Shown here: positions 16,416 to 24,829 of the stretch, one piece after another
Position numbering within the stretch: the first letter of the stretch is position 1
Layout of the letters: each line of letters begins with the position of its first letter
DNA from: Acidobacteriota bacterium
GTDB taxonomy: Bacteria; Acidobacteriota; Blastocatellia; Pyrinomonadales; Pyrinomonadaceae
Direction of reading: 5' to 3'
Length of the DNA: 64,000 nt
Assembly: GCA_016716435.1 (NCBI GenBank)
Contig: JADJWI010000008.1
Location: 372,001-436,000, forward strand
Program-made: the position numbers and the translations under genes
Notes under the pieces: model-generated
What the model saw: only the letters and a program-made list of their open reading frames with translations
Database searches by the model: none
Told to the model about the DNA's origin: nothing

Positions 16416-17342
16416 ATGTTCTCATTTCTTACAGAACCAAGTTATCCCAAGGCCGCTCTCGGGCTTGAGCGGTCGAGCGTCTCCGCTGTCGAGGTCAACC
16501 GGGGCGGCAAGCGCTCGTTCTCGGTTCGCGGTGCCGCTGTCATTCCGCTCGCCAATGGTGTTCTTATCCCGTCGTTTACGGAACGAAATATTCTAGATGT
16601 AGGCGCGTTTCGGTCGGCCCTTTTGGAGGCGATGACCGGTGCGGGCCTGATGAATAGAAAGCGGTGGTCGGTATCGCTTCCCGCAGAGGCGGCTCGTTCG
16701 GCGATCCTAACGGTCGAGGACGGCGGCAAAGGCAGCGGTGAAGAGATCCTTGAATGGAAGGCCGAGCAGATGTTTGGCTTGCCAGCCCGCGAACTTAGGG
16801 TCAATCGGCGAAAGATCGCCTCCGAGGGCAACGGTCGCAGCCGGTATTTTGCCACGGCGGTCCGCCTGACCGTGATCGACGAGTACGAGTCAATGTTTGA
16901 AGAAATGGGCTTGCACGCCGGTCTTCTTTTGCCAAAGCCGGTGGCGGAAGCCCGTTGGCTGAGCGGGCCGCAGATGTTTGGCGATTCGCTCTTGATCAGC
17001 TCACATGAAGATGGCTTCACAGCGATCCTGCTCCGCGGCGGCGAAGTTTCCGTACTTCGCTCGGTAACGTGCGCACCGGCTGAGATCGACGACGAGGTCT
17101 ATCGCCTTTTGCTTTTCTACAATGACCGCTTCGGCTCCGAGGGTGAATCCGCCCTTTCGCGTGTTCTCGCACTCGGTTCGGGGCTCGAACATTCGCATCT
17201 TCAGGCAGCTGCGAAAGAGGCCCTTGGCCGCTCACTTGAGGTTCTCAGTCCCGGAGATGTTGGGTTTATGAGCAACGAACGGTCGCTGCCATTCGACGTG
17301 CTTGCCGCCCCTGCCGGACTTGCTTCGCTCGGGTACAACTAA
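16416..17342 (+). CDS. PilM/GspL-like cytoplasmic assembly protein
   Basis: 308 residues, soluble. The pattern fits the actin-like fold of PilM and of the cytoplasmic part of GspL: an N-terminal ALGLERSSVSAVEVNRGG box, RWSVSLPAEAARSAILTVE, EEILEWKAEQMFGLPARELRVNRR, and a later LLISSHEDGFTAILLRGGEV strand pair. Sequence match to PilM is weak, so the call also rests on position, directly after secretin and pseudopilin genes. In type IV pili PilM couples the cytoplasmic ATPases to PilN/PilO; no PilN, PilO, ATPase or platform gene is present here. Confidence 0.6.
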   Translation: MFSFLTEPSYPKAALGLERSSVSAVEVNRGGKRSFSVRGAAVIPLANGVLIPSFTERNILDVGAFRSALLEAMTGAGLMNRKRWSVSLPAEAARSAILTVEDGGKGSGEEILEWKAEQMFGLPARELRVNRRKIASEGNGRSRYFATAVRLTVIDEYESMFEEMGLHAGLLLPKPVAEARWLSGPQMFGDSLLISSHEDGFTAILLRGGEVSVLRSVTCAPAEIDDEVYRLLLFYNDRFGSEGESALSRVLALGSGLEHSHLQAAAKEALGRSLEVLSPGDVGFMSNERSLPFDVLAAPAGLASLGYN

Positions 17343-17394
17343 GCACAAAGCTCTAGCTCCAAGAAAAAAAGTTTGCAGGCAGACTTGATTCTGC

Positions 17395-17420
17395 GGAACT
17401 CTTGCTGTCAAGATGGCGTT
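17395..17420 (+). promoter_or_regulatory. Candidate ECF-type autoregulatory promoter
   Basis: GGAACT at 17395-17400, a 16-base spacer, and CGTT at 17417-17420. This is the classical ECF layout. The start of transcription would fall only a few bases before the ATG of the sigma gene at 17430, so the gene may read its own promoter. Compare 12756-12780. Confidence 0.5.
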
Positions 17421-17429
17421 TTAACCTCT

Positions 17430-18029
17430 ATGGCGGTCTTTTCTCTGGCAAACCCTGTAACTTCGCTCGTTGACGCGGAACTTGTCCGCGAGGCGATCCG
17501 CGGAGGCGAGGGGAGCTTTGAAGAATTGGTCCGGAGATATCAGCGTCCGATCGTTGGTTATGTTTACCGAATGCTTGGTGATTACGAGTCCGCCCTGGAC
17601 GTCAGCCAAGAGGTCTTCATCAAGGTCCACAACTCCCTCGGCCGGTTCGACTCGGAATACAAATTCTCAACTTGGATATATCGCATCGCCCACAATGCCG
17701 CTATCGACCATATGCGGCGTAATTCCCAAATCACTTTTAGTCTTGAAACCGAGAACGCCGATGGTGCGTATGAACTCCAGGTCGAATGCCAAAAGCCCTC
17801 GCCGGAAAAGCTAAGAGAGTTGAGCGAGTGGCGGACCGAGATCGAAGCCGTCATTGCCGAACTTCCCGTGGCCTACAGGGAACTGATAATTCTTCGGCAT
17901 GGCCGCGACCTAAGCTACGATGAGATAGCTGAGGTTACGGAGCTTCCTCTCGGAACTGTGAAAAACCGGCTTTTCCGTGCACGGGAAATGATGCGCGGCC
18001 TGCTCGAAGCAAGGGGTTTCTCAGCTTAA
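17430..18029 (+). CDS. ECF RNA polymerase sigma factor (RpoE-like)
   Basis: 199 residues from the ATG at 17430; an upstream TTG (17373) is less likely. Region 2 is clear (FEELVRRYQRPIVGYVYRML, DVSQEVFIKV, FSTWIYRIAHNAAIDHMRR). Region 4 is also clear (AYRELIILRHGRDLSYDEIA, then the helix-turn-helix EVTELPLGTVKNRLFRAREMM). It directs RNA polymerase to GGAAC-type promoters. An anti-sigma gene follows 24 bases downstream. The secretin operon before it carries a similar promoter motif, so this factor may control secretion genes. Confidence 0.93.
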   Translation: MAVFSLANPVTSLVDAELVREAIRGGEGSFEELVRRYQRPIVGYVYRMLGDYESALDVSQEVFIKVHNSLGRFDSEYKFSTWIYRIAHNAAIDHMRRNSQITFSLETENADGAYELQVECQKPSPEKLRELSEWRTEIEAVIAELPVAYRELIILRHGRDLSYDEIAEVTELPLGTVKNRLFRAREMMRGLLEARGFSA

Positions 18030-18053
18030 CTATCCATTCGACAATTTGAATAC

Positions 18054-18632
18054 GTGGAAGCGGAGATCAAAGATATTATCCACGAAGATGCGAGCCTCTG
18101 CGGCCAGGAGGCCGTGCTCGCCTTTCTAGATGGATTGCCGGGCCCGGAGGCGATGCTTGCCTTTGAGTCGCATCTCGAGGTGTGCTCGGGCTGCAGGGAA
18201 AGTGTTAACCGGGAAAAGCTGTTTTCAGGCCTGCTCGATACTTCGATGGTGAGCGAGTCTGAAGTGCCGCTACCCAAAGATTTTGCAAAGCGAGTCGCAG
18301 TTACCGCCGAGAGCTCTGTAGTAGGCACGGCCGATCGGTCCAACACGCTGAGAGCCGCTGTGATAGTTGCCGTTCTACTATTTCTTGCGGCGATCGCAGC
18401 CGGCGAAAAAGGAATATCTGTCGCGAGCTTGGCAGTTGAACAGCTCGGGGTGATCGCTCTCGCGGTAATGCATCTGGTTTACAGTATCGGTGTTTCGGTG
18501 GCCGTTCTGATGCGGGCGGCGACTGCGCCGGTTGTTGACGGGCCGCTAACTTTACCGGTTCTTGCTGTTTTCGTCGCTGTTGCGATGTTTGTACTATTCC
18601 GTAGCCGCCAACCCGGTAAAACGGCCAACTAA
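18054..18632 (+). CDS. Zinc-finger anti-sigma factor, membrane anchored
   Basis: 192 residues, GTG start at 18054. The N-terminal domain has the ZAS pattern: HLEVCSGCRESVNREKLFSGLL supplies the H-x3-C-x2-C zinc ligands. Two or three hydrophobic segments follow (about residues 100-185), so it holds the sigma factor at the inner membrane until a signal arrives. Its position right after the ECF sigma gene supports the partnership. It ends in a basic tail. Confidence 0.82.
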   Translation: MEAEIKDIIHEDASLCGQEAVLAFLDGLPGPEAMLAFESHLEVCSGCRESVNREKLFSGLLDTSMVSESEVPLPKDFAKRVAVTAESSVVGTADRSNTLRAAVIVAVLLFLAAIAAGEKGISVASLAVEQLGVIALAVMHLVYSIGVSVAVLMRAATAPVVDGPLTLPVLAVFVAVAMFVLFRSRQPGKTAN

Positions 18633-18642
18633 CGTTAGGGAA

Positions 18643-19590
18643 GTGTTGACTGCCCAAAAGAGAACGAGAACATTATTGCTCGCGATATTCTTCGCGGGCC
18701 TATTCGTGCTGTTGTCCTCCGAGGGCCGGGCCATAACGATGATCACGTTCTCCGAGCAGGACGAGGGCCAAACTCTCATCATCGACAATGCCCCGGACAT
18801 GAATGTCATCTCGTTCGGCAAAAAGGTCGTGATCCGCGGAAAGGCGAAAGAGGTCTTTGCCTGGGGCGGCGACGTCGTTGTCGAAGGTACGGTCGAATCG
18901 GACGTCGCTACGCTTGGCGGTTCTGTGATCCAAAAGCAAGACGGCAAGATCGGCGGGTCAATCATCGTGATCGGAGGGGCATATCGCCCCGAAGGTGCGG
19001 AACCGATGCGAGGGGCGGACAAAGAGACCGTTGTCTTTGGAATGTTTGAAGAAGAGTTCCGGGACCTTGCAAGAAATCCATCTCAGATACTTTCGCCATC
19101 CTTCACACCGGCATTTTTTGCTCAGCGAATCCTTTCGGCCTTGTTTTGGTTCATAGTCACCTTTACTTTTGTCTCGCTCGCACCGGGTTCGGTCAGTCGG
19201 GCCATCGCCCGAACGAACTTGACGCCCCTTAAGGTTTTCGGCATCGGCGGCGGAATGTTCGCTCTTTTCGGGCTTTTCGTCATCGTTTCACTGCGATATA
19301 TGCCGGACTACCTCGGGGCGGTCGTAAGCTTGATGGCATTCGTTCTACTGCTTCTCGCCTATGTATTCGGACGGATCGTGCTGCAAGTAAGTCTCGGCAA
19401 AGCGATCCAGAAGTATCTCGGCATCAGCATCGCCCGATCTGAACCCGCCGCAATACTCCTTGGCGTACTCGCTTGGACCGTCATTCTTTCCATCCCTTAC
19501 CTCTGGACAATGGCGGCATTTGCCCTCTTTATCGCCGGCGTCGGGCTCGTCGCAACCGGCAGAGTTCAACGCGTCTTTGGCCAGCCGTAA
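18643..19590 (+). CDS. Membrane protein with bactofilin-like N-terminal domain
   Basis: 315 residues from a GTG at 18643, 10 bases after the anti-sigma stop. A signal or anchor segment (about residues 8-28) leads into a short right-handed beta-helix-like stretch (MNVISFGKKVVIRGKAKEVFAWGGDVVVEGTVESDVATLGGSV) of the polymer-forming/bactofilin kind. Four hydrophobic helices then fill residues 150-310. Together this suggests a membrane protein with an extracytoplasmic beta-helix. It is co-directional with the sigma/anti-sigma pair and could be its target or sensor partner, but that is inference. Confidence 0.65.
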   Translation: MLTAQKRTRTLLLAIFFAGLFVLLSSEGRAITMITFSEQDEGQTLIIDNAPDMNVISFGKKVVIRGKAKEVFAWGGDVVVEGTVESDVATLGGSVIQKQDGKIGGSIIVIGGAYRPEGAEPMRGADKETVVFGMFEEEFRDLARNPSQILSPSFTPAFFAQRILSALFWFIVTFTFVSLAPGSVSRAIARTNLTPLKVFGIGGGMFALFGLFVIVSLRYMPDYLGAVVSLMAFVLLLLAYVFGRIVLQVSLGKAIQKYLGISIARSEPAAILLGVLAWTVILSIPYLWTMAAFALFIAGVGLVATGRVQRVFGQP

Positions 19591-19625
19591 ATCCCATAAG
19601 TGCTACGTTTTACAATTCTTTACAT

Positions 19626-19666
19626 AATTTGGTGAACCTAGGCCAAATTAATTACGTCATAATTAA
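19626..19666. promoter_or_regulatory. Two adjacent dyads, candidate operator
   Basis: AATTTGG (19626-19632) and CCAAATT (19643-19649) are inverted with a 10-base spacer. Overlapping them, TTAATTA (19648-19654) and TAATTAA (19660-19666) are inverted with a 5-base spacer. This AT-rich stretch stands out from the surrounding GC-rich DNA and lies about 70-110 bases before the DUF5666 gene. Confidence 0.45.
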
Positions 19667-19736
19667 CTTCGGAGGCATCCATTGCCTCAGAGCGGACGAA
19701 AAACGATTGCGGTCACGGTTTTCGCAAGTGAAAATT

Positions 19737-20936
19737 ATGCGTTTTTATATTGTTGGATCATTTCTAGTTTTGTTCGGTTCGGCGGTCTTCTTTTCGGCTC
19801 TCGCACAGGACGCGCCGAAGCCTTCATATGTAACCGGGGAGGTGGCCTCGATCACTGAGTCAGGACTTGAGCTCAAGAGCGACAAGGGAACGACCAAGGT
19901 CACATTTGGAGCCGCGACAGAATTCAAGCGAGTTCCGCCCGAAAAGCCAAGCATCACGGCTGCGACGCCTACCGATCGCTCAGAGATCGGTGCGGGCGAC
20001 CGCGTTGCGATCTCAGGCTTCTTTAACGCAGACCGAACGGAGTTTGCGGCGAGGGCGGTTTACCAGATGAGTAAATCGGACATCGCCCGCAGGCAGCAGC
20101 AGGACGCGGAGCGGTGGGCGACCCGTGGAATTTCGGGCCGGGTGGCAAGCGTGAATCGGGCAACAAAGCAGATCTCGATCGAGGTTCGCGGCCTGACGGG
20201 CGCGACCACCGTGGTCGTCAACCCGAAGGACAATGCGGTCTTCAAGCGATATGCTCCGAATTCAGTAAAGTATAGCGAGGCAGTTGGAAGTAATCTTCAG
20301 GGCGTTCAAGCGGGCGACATGCTGCGTGCTGTCGGCGACCGTGGGCCGGACGGATTGAGCTTTGCCGCTGAAGAGATCCTAACAGGAGCATTTCAGACCG
20401 TTGCCGGAACCGTGAAAGCCGTCGATACGGCCGCCAACCAGATCACGATAACCGATCTACAGACTCAGAAAGAAATAATCGTTGACCTCGGTCCGGGATC
20501 AGCATTGAAGCGTTTCCCTGAGCAGATGGCCCAGCGGCTTGCTGGTGGGGCCGGCGGCGGTGCTCCGGGCGCAGGCCCGGGCGGCGGACGTCCGGCTGGG
20601 GGTGAAGGTCAGCGTCCCGGCGGAGCGGCTCCCAGCGGACAGCGTGGACCTGGAATGGGCGGCCCAGGCATGGGCGGCGGAGCCCGCGGCGGTATTGATG
20701 ACATGTTCGATCGTATGCCGTCGATCACGATCAGCGAAATTACGGTCGGTTCAATGATCGCCGTTTCGAGTACCAAGAATGGACAGATGGATCGCGTCAC
20801 TGCGATCAAATTAATTGCGGGCGTCGAACCTTTTGTTCGGGCTGCCCAGATGGCCGCGGCTCAGGGGCAACGCGGCGGTAGAAGCGCCGTCAGCGGCGGA
20901 TTTTCGATTCCAGGATTAGAAGGATTTGATAACTAA
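19737..20936 (+). CDS. Secreted DUF5666-type protein with Gly/Pro-rich segment
   Basis: 399 residues from the ATG at 19737. A signal peptide (MRFYIVGSFLVLFGSAVFFSALA) is followed by three OB-like beta modules of the DUF5666 type (VTGEVASITESGLELKSDKG; ISGRVASVNRATKQISIEVRG; VAGTVKAVDTAANQITITDLQ). A Gly/Pro-rich linker encoded at about 20538-20697 precedes the C-terminal module. DUF5666 proteins are exported and of unknown function. It is followed by an Oar-like receptor with the same kind of Gly-rich runs, so the two may act together at the cell surface. Confidence 0.78.
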   Translation: MRFYIVGSFLVLFGSAVFFSALAQDAPKPSYVTGEVASITESGLELKSDKGTTKVTFGAATEFKRVPPEKPSITAATPTDRSEIGAGDRVAISGFFNADRTEFAARAVYQMSKSDIARRQQQDAERWATRGISGRVASVNRATKQISIEVRGLTGATTVVVNPKDNAVFKRYAPNSVKYSEAVGSNLQGVQAGDMLRAVGDRGPDGLSFAAEEILTGAFQTVAGTVKAVDTAANQITITDLQTQKEIIVDLGPGSALKRFPEQMAQRLAGGAGGGAPGAGPGGGRPAGGEGQRPGGAAPSGQRGPGMGGPGMGGGARGGIDDMFDRMPSITISEITVGSMIAVSSTKNGQMDRVTAIKLIAGVEPFVRAAQMAAAQGQRGGRSAVSGGFSIPGLEGFDN

Positions 20937-21018
20937 GTTTTCGTTTATAGCACTACTACACTCTCTCCAAGTGAAGATTTAGGTGGGGACGAGGACATAT
21001 TTCTGAGGACTACCACTT

Positions 21019-23955
21019 ATGCATTTATTAAAAAGATCATTAACAAGTTTTCTGGCGATCGCCCTGTTGGCGGTTGCCGGCTTTAGTCAGCAGCAGGGTT
21101 CCGTTACAGGTCAGGTTCAGGATACTCTTGGGGCTGCTCTGGTCGGTGCCTCGGTCACGGTGGTATCACCGGACGGCCGAGTCCGAAACGCGACGACCAA
21201 TCAGCGTGGCGAGTTTACGGTGACAGGGCTTGCTCCGGGCATTTACACGGTTCGCGTAGCGATCGCTAATTTTGCGATCTATGAGAACAATGAGGTCGAG
21301 ATCACTGCCGGACAGCGGACAGAGTTGCTCGTTCCGCTAACGGTCGAAGGAGTAGACGAGCAGGTCGATATTGACACGGCGAACCAGGTATCGACCGACC
21401 CGAACTCGAATCTGAGCGCCACGGTGCTAAAGGGGGCGGACCTCGAGGCCCTTCCAGATGACCCGGATGAACTCGAAGCGGCGTTACAGGCACTTGCCGG
21501 ACCGTCCGCTGGCCCGAATGGCGGCCAGATATACATTGATGGTTTTACCGGCGGCAGGCTTCCGCCTCGCGAGGCGATCCGCGAGATCCGGATCAACCAG
21601 AATCCTTTTTCTGCAGAGTATGATCGTCTCGGTTTTGGTCGTATTGAGATTTTGACACGCCCGGGTGCTGATAAGTTCCGAGGTAGTGCATTCACAAATT
21701 TCAACGACTCGCGCTTCAACTCCAGGAACCCCTTTGCCCTAAATCGTGCTCCGGGCCAAACGCGGTTTTTCGGTGGAAATGTCTCCGGCCCTGTACAGAA
21801 GGGGAAGTCCTCATTTTTTGTTGATATAAACAATCGGGACATCGACGCCAACACCATTATTAACGCTCAGGTACTCGATGCGAACCTGAACGTCGTACCG
21901 TTTCAGCAGGATGTACAGGTTCCGACCCGGCGATTCTCGTTCAGCCCGCGTTTCGATTATCAGATAAACGATAAGAACACGCTACAGCTTCGCTACAGCT
22001 ATACGAATGCTAAGTCGGAAAATCAGGGACTGGGAAATATCACACTTCCGACTCGCGCATTTGAAACGACCTATACCGAGAACGAGATCCGCCTGACCGA
22101 AACGATGATCATCAATCCGACGACCATCAACGAGACGCGATTCGAGATCGACTTTGAGAACCGTGAACAGACGGGTGATAACACTATCCCCACGATCAAC
22201 GTCGGCTCCGCCTTTGTTGGCGGCGGCTCGCAGATCGGTTTGAGTTTTGATAAGGAAACCTCGTGGGAGCTTCAGAATTACACGACGACCTCGCTTGGTA
22301 AGAATTCCGAGCACGCGATAAAGTTTGGTGTTCGGGTCCGCAGCCTTACGATTCGGGACCGTTCGGAGAATAATTTCGGTGGAAGCTTCTCTTTCATCAA
22401 TCTTGACAGCTATCGCAATACGGTACTAGGGAACGATTATCCGACCTCATTTTCCTTAACGACGGGGAATCCGGAGCAAAAGGTATCACGGACGGATGTG
22501 GGTTTGTTTATCACAGATGACTGGCGTATCAGCCCGGGCTTTACGATGAGCTTCGGCCTTCGTTACGAAAACCAGACCAACATCAAGGATAACCTCAATT
22601 TCGCCCCTCGGGTCTCGTTCGCTTGGTCGCCGGGAGCCGGCGGAGCTCGGGCGCCGAAGACAGTTATTAGAGGCGGCTTTGGTTTGTTCTATGACCGCTT
22701 TAGCGAGAACCTAACCCTTCAGGCCCAGAGATTCAACGGCTCTAATCAGCTCAGCCTTTTAGTTAATAGCTTTGATCCGGACCCGGTCAGGCGAGCGGCC
22801 GCGATAGCTTTGCTGCAGCAGGCGGTTTTCACGGTTGATGGCGTAACGAATGTCCCGACCGCGGCTCAGATTCAAGCTGCGCTGCCGCAGTCGAACACTA
22901 TTCGAACCATTTCGCCGGAGATTCAGTCGCCGTATTTGGCTCAAGTTGCCCTCGGTGTTGAGAGGCAGTTGCCCCGCAACACTACGTTGTCGGTTTTCTA
23001 CATCGGCTCGCGGACCTGGCATGTTCTCCGGGCGAGGAATATCAATGCTCCGATCTGCCCGGAGCAGGTGAACTGCCTAGATGCACCGCGTCCGAATCCA
23101 TCGGCGGGTGACATTTACCAATATGAATCGAGCGGTATCTTGAATCAGAACCGGATCAATATCAATCTTCGCTCGAACCTCAACCCGCGCATTTCGATCT
23201 GGGGTAATTATTCGCTTGGCTTTAGCAAGAGCAACAGCGACGGGGCCCAGAGTTTCCCGGCGTACACCTACGACCTGAGCGACGAATATGGCCGATCGTC
23301 GTTTGATACAAGACACAGTGTTGTCTTTGGCGGAAATGTTTCGCTGCCGTGGTCTTTTTCGTTGAACCCGTTCGTTACGGCAAATACGGGCTCGCCGTTC
23401 AACATAACTCGAGGAGTTGACCTGAACGGTGACGGGTTGACGAACGAGAGGCCGACGTTTGGCGAATTAGCGACACGTTGCGGTGAGCTTGGGCTGACCA
23501 ACTCGTTTTGCGATGTTTCGGGCTTTGACCCGAACGAGATCATTCCGCGTAATTTTGCCGACGGGCAGAAGTTCTTCAATGTTAACCTGAGGGTTAGCAA
23601 GAACTTTGGCTTCGGCAAAACTGCAGCACCTGCAGGTGATGCCCCGCAGGCCGGTGGCGGACCTCGCGGAGGCGGAATCCCTGGGATCGGTCGTGGCGGA
23701 CCTCGCGGAGGCGGACCTGGTGGCTTCGGTGGAATGGGCGGCGGAGACGGCAGGTCACCCTACAATTTGAACGTCAGCGTTCAATTCACGAATTTGCTCA
23801 ATACCGTTAACTTTGCCTCGCCGATCAGCAACCTCGCGTCGTCCCGAATTGGCCAGTTCACCCGAACACAGGGTGGCTTTGGCGGCTTCGGCGGGTTCGG
23901 CGGAAGCGGATCTAACAACCGCAGCATTACGCTGCAGGCCCGCTTTAGCTGGTAG
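21019..23955 (+). CDS. Oar-like TonB-dependent outer-membrane receptor with carboxypeptidase-regulatory domain
   Basis: 978 residues with a signal peptide (LTSFLAIALLAVAGFSQ). Residues 27-110 are a carboxypeptidase-regulatory-like beta sandwich (GSVTGQVQDTLGAALVGASVTVVSPDGR). A plug-like region with EIRINQNPFSAEYDRLGFGRIEILTRPGADKFRG follows, then a long beta-barrel ending in an aromatic residue (LQARFSW), as expected for BAM insertion. Two Gly-rich runs occur late in the barrel (encoded at about 23642-23755 and 23872-23913). This receptor class is greatly expanded in acidobacteria; substrates are mostly unknown. No TonB box was recognised. Confidence 0.88.
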   Translation: MHLLKRSLTSFLAIALLAVAGFSQQQGSVTGQVQDTLGAALVGASVTVVSPDGRVRNATTNQRGEFTVTGLAPGIYTVRVAIANFAIYENNEVEITAGQRTELLVPLTVEGVDEQVDIDTANQVSTDPNSNLSATVLKGADLEALPDDPDELEAALQALAGPSAGPNGGQIYIDGFTGGRLPPREAIREIRINQNPFSAEYDRLGFGRIEILTRPGADKFRGSAFTNFNDSRFNSRNPFALNRAPGQTRFFGGNVSGPVQKGKSSFFVDINNRDIDANTIINAQVLDANLNVVPFQQDVQVPTRRFSFSPRFDYQINDKNTLQLRYSYTNAKSENQGLGNITLPTRAFETTYTENEIRLTETMIINPTTINETRFEIDFENREQTGDNTIPTINVGSAFVGGGSQIGLSFDKETSWELQNYTTTSLGKNSEHAIKFGVRVRSLTIRDRSENNFGGSFSFINLDSYRNTVLGNDYPTSFSLTTGNPEQKVSRTDVGLFITDDWRISPGFTMSFGLRYENQTNIKDNLNFAPRVSFAWSPGAGGARAPKTVIRGGFGLFYDRFSENLTLQAQRFNGSNQLSLLVNSFDPDPVRRAAAIALLQQAVFTVDGVTNVPTAAQIQAALPQSNTIRTISPEIQSPYLAQVALGVERQLPRNTTLSVFYIGSRTWHVLRARNINAPICPEQVNCLDAPRPNPSAGDIYQYESSGILNQNRININLRSNLNPRISIWGNYSLGFSKSNSDGAQSFPAYTYDLSDEYGRSSFDTRHSVVFGGNVSLPWSFSLNPFVTANTGSPFNITRGVDLNGDGLTNERPTFGELATRCGELGLTNSFCDVSGFDPNEIIPRNFADGQKFFNVNLRVSKNFGFGKTAAPAGDAPQAGGGPRGGGIPGIGRGGPRGGGPGGFGGMGGGDGRSPYNLNVSVQFTNLLNTVNFASPISNLASSRIGQFTRTQGGFGGFGGFGGSGSNNRSITLQARFSW

Positions 23956-24049
23956 TTAGCAACCCGGAATTGATTTTCCATTGGGAAGGCGGGTGCTTGT
24001 TTACGGCCCGTCTTCTTTTTCTTTAGTGTGGTTCAAGGTATCTTTAGTT

Positions 24050-24763
24050 ATGGAATTTAGGGCTCTATTGTTTGGTCTTTTTGTTTTGGCCTTTGTGGTT
24101 TCAGCTCCGGCTCAGCCGGCGGCGGATTTTGCCGCGGAACGCGAACTTGCCCGGCTGGCGGTCGAGGCCCACGGCGGCGAGACGTTTCGAAAATTGAAAA
24201 CCCTGTCGGTCATCGGATCGGTGGATGTGACTACTTCGCAATTTCCGCAGGCAATTCCGGCAACGTTTGTCACGATCTTTTCCGGCGACAGGTATCGGTT
24301 CGAACTCAATAATCCCTTTCAGCCGATCAGGCAAGCGAATGATGGGACACAAACCACATCGACGATCGGAAACGGGATGTCGCTTCCGCCGATAAATCGC
24401 ATCGGGTTTCCAGTGCTGCAAAGGATCGGTGAGACAGGATTCGTAGTTACGGCAATTCCGGAGAATAAGAAAAAGCGTAAGGGTTTTCGTGTGACCTCGC
24501 CCGAAGGCTATAGCACCGATTTCTTTCTGGACGGAAAGACGAATGAAGTTAAGAGCTTCGACTCAACATATCTGGTGAGCGGACGAACTGTGACGACTTC
24601 GGCGGAGATCGACAAGCTTAAACTGGTTGATGGAGTGCTCGTCCCTGAGCGGTATGTTCAGCGGTTTGACCTCGATCAGTTCACAGTCTACGCAAATTTC
24701 AAGGCGCGAGAGATCAAGGTGAATGGAGAGGTTGCTGACGACGTCTTTACCGTCGGCAAGTAG
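24050..24763 (+). CDS. Exported LolA-like protein of unknown function
   Basis: 237 residues from the ATG at 24050 (MEFRALLFGLFVLAFVVSAPAQ), which places a signal peptide at the N-terminus; the frame is open further upstream. The mature part starts with ARLAVEAHGGETFRKLKTLSVIGSVDV, a pattern seen in periplasmic LolA/outer-membrane lipoprotein-sorting-like proteins, and continues with alternating beta strands. The assignment is by general shape only. The intrinsic terminator at 24782-24809 follows. Confidence 0.55.
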   Translation: MEFRALLFGLFVLAFVVSAPAQPAADFAAERELARLAVEAHGGETFRKLKTLSVIGSVDVTTSQFPQAIPATFVTIFSGDRYRFELNNPFQPIRQANDGTQTTSTIGNGMSLPPINRIGFPVLQRIGETGFVVTAIPENKKKRKGFRVTSPEGYSTDFFLDGKTNEVKSFDSTYLVSGRTVTTSAEIDKLKLVDGVLVPERYVQRFDLDQFTVYANFKAREIKVNGEVADDVFTVGK

Positions 24764-24781
24764 CGTGTTCTCAAAAATGAA

Positions 24782-24809
24782 AGCCCCGAGGCACGATTGC
24801 CTCGGGGCT
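24782..24809. terminator. Bidirectional intrinsic terminator
   Basis: A perfect 12-bp stem, AGCCCCGAGGCA paired with TGCCTCGGGGCT, around a CGAT loop, followed by CTTTATT on the plus strand and by TTCATTTTT on the minus strand. It lies between two convergent genes. Confidence 0.9.
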
Positions 24810-24829
24810 CTTTATTGTTTCGAATTAAG

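Noticed and set aside
17430..18632. FecI/FecR system with the FecR-like genes at 27235-28601
   Set aside because: The ECF factor here has its own ZAS anti-sigma, and the FecR-like genes lie 9 kb away with no sigma or TonB receptor next to them.
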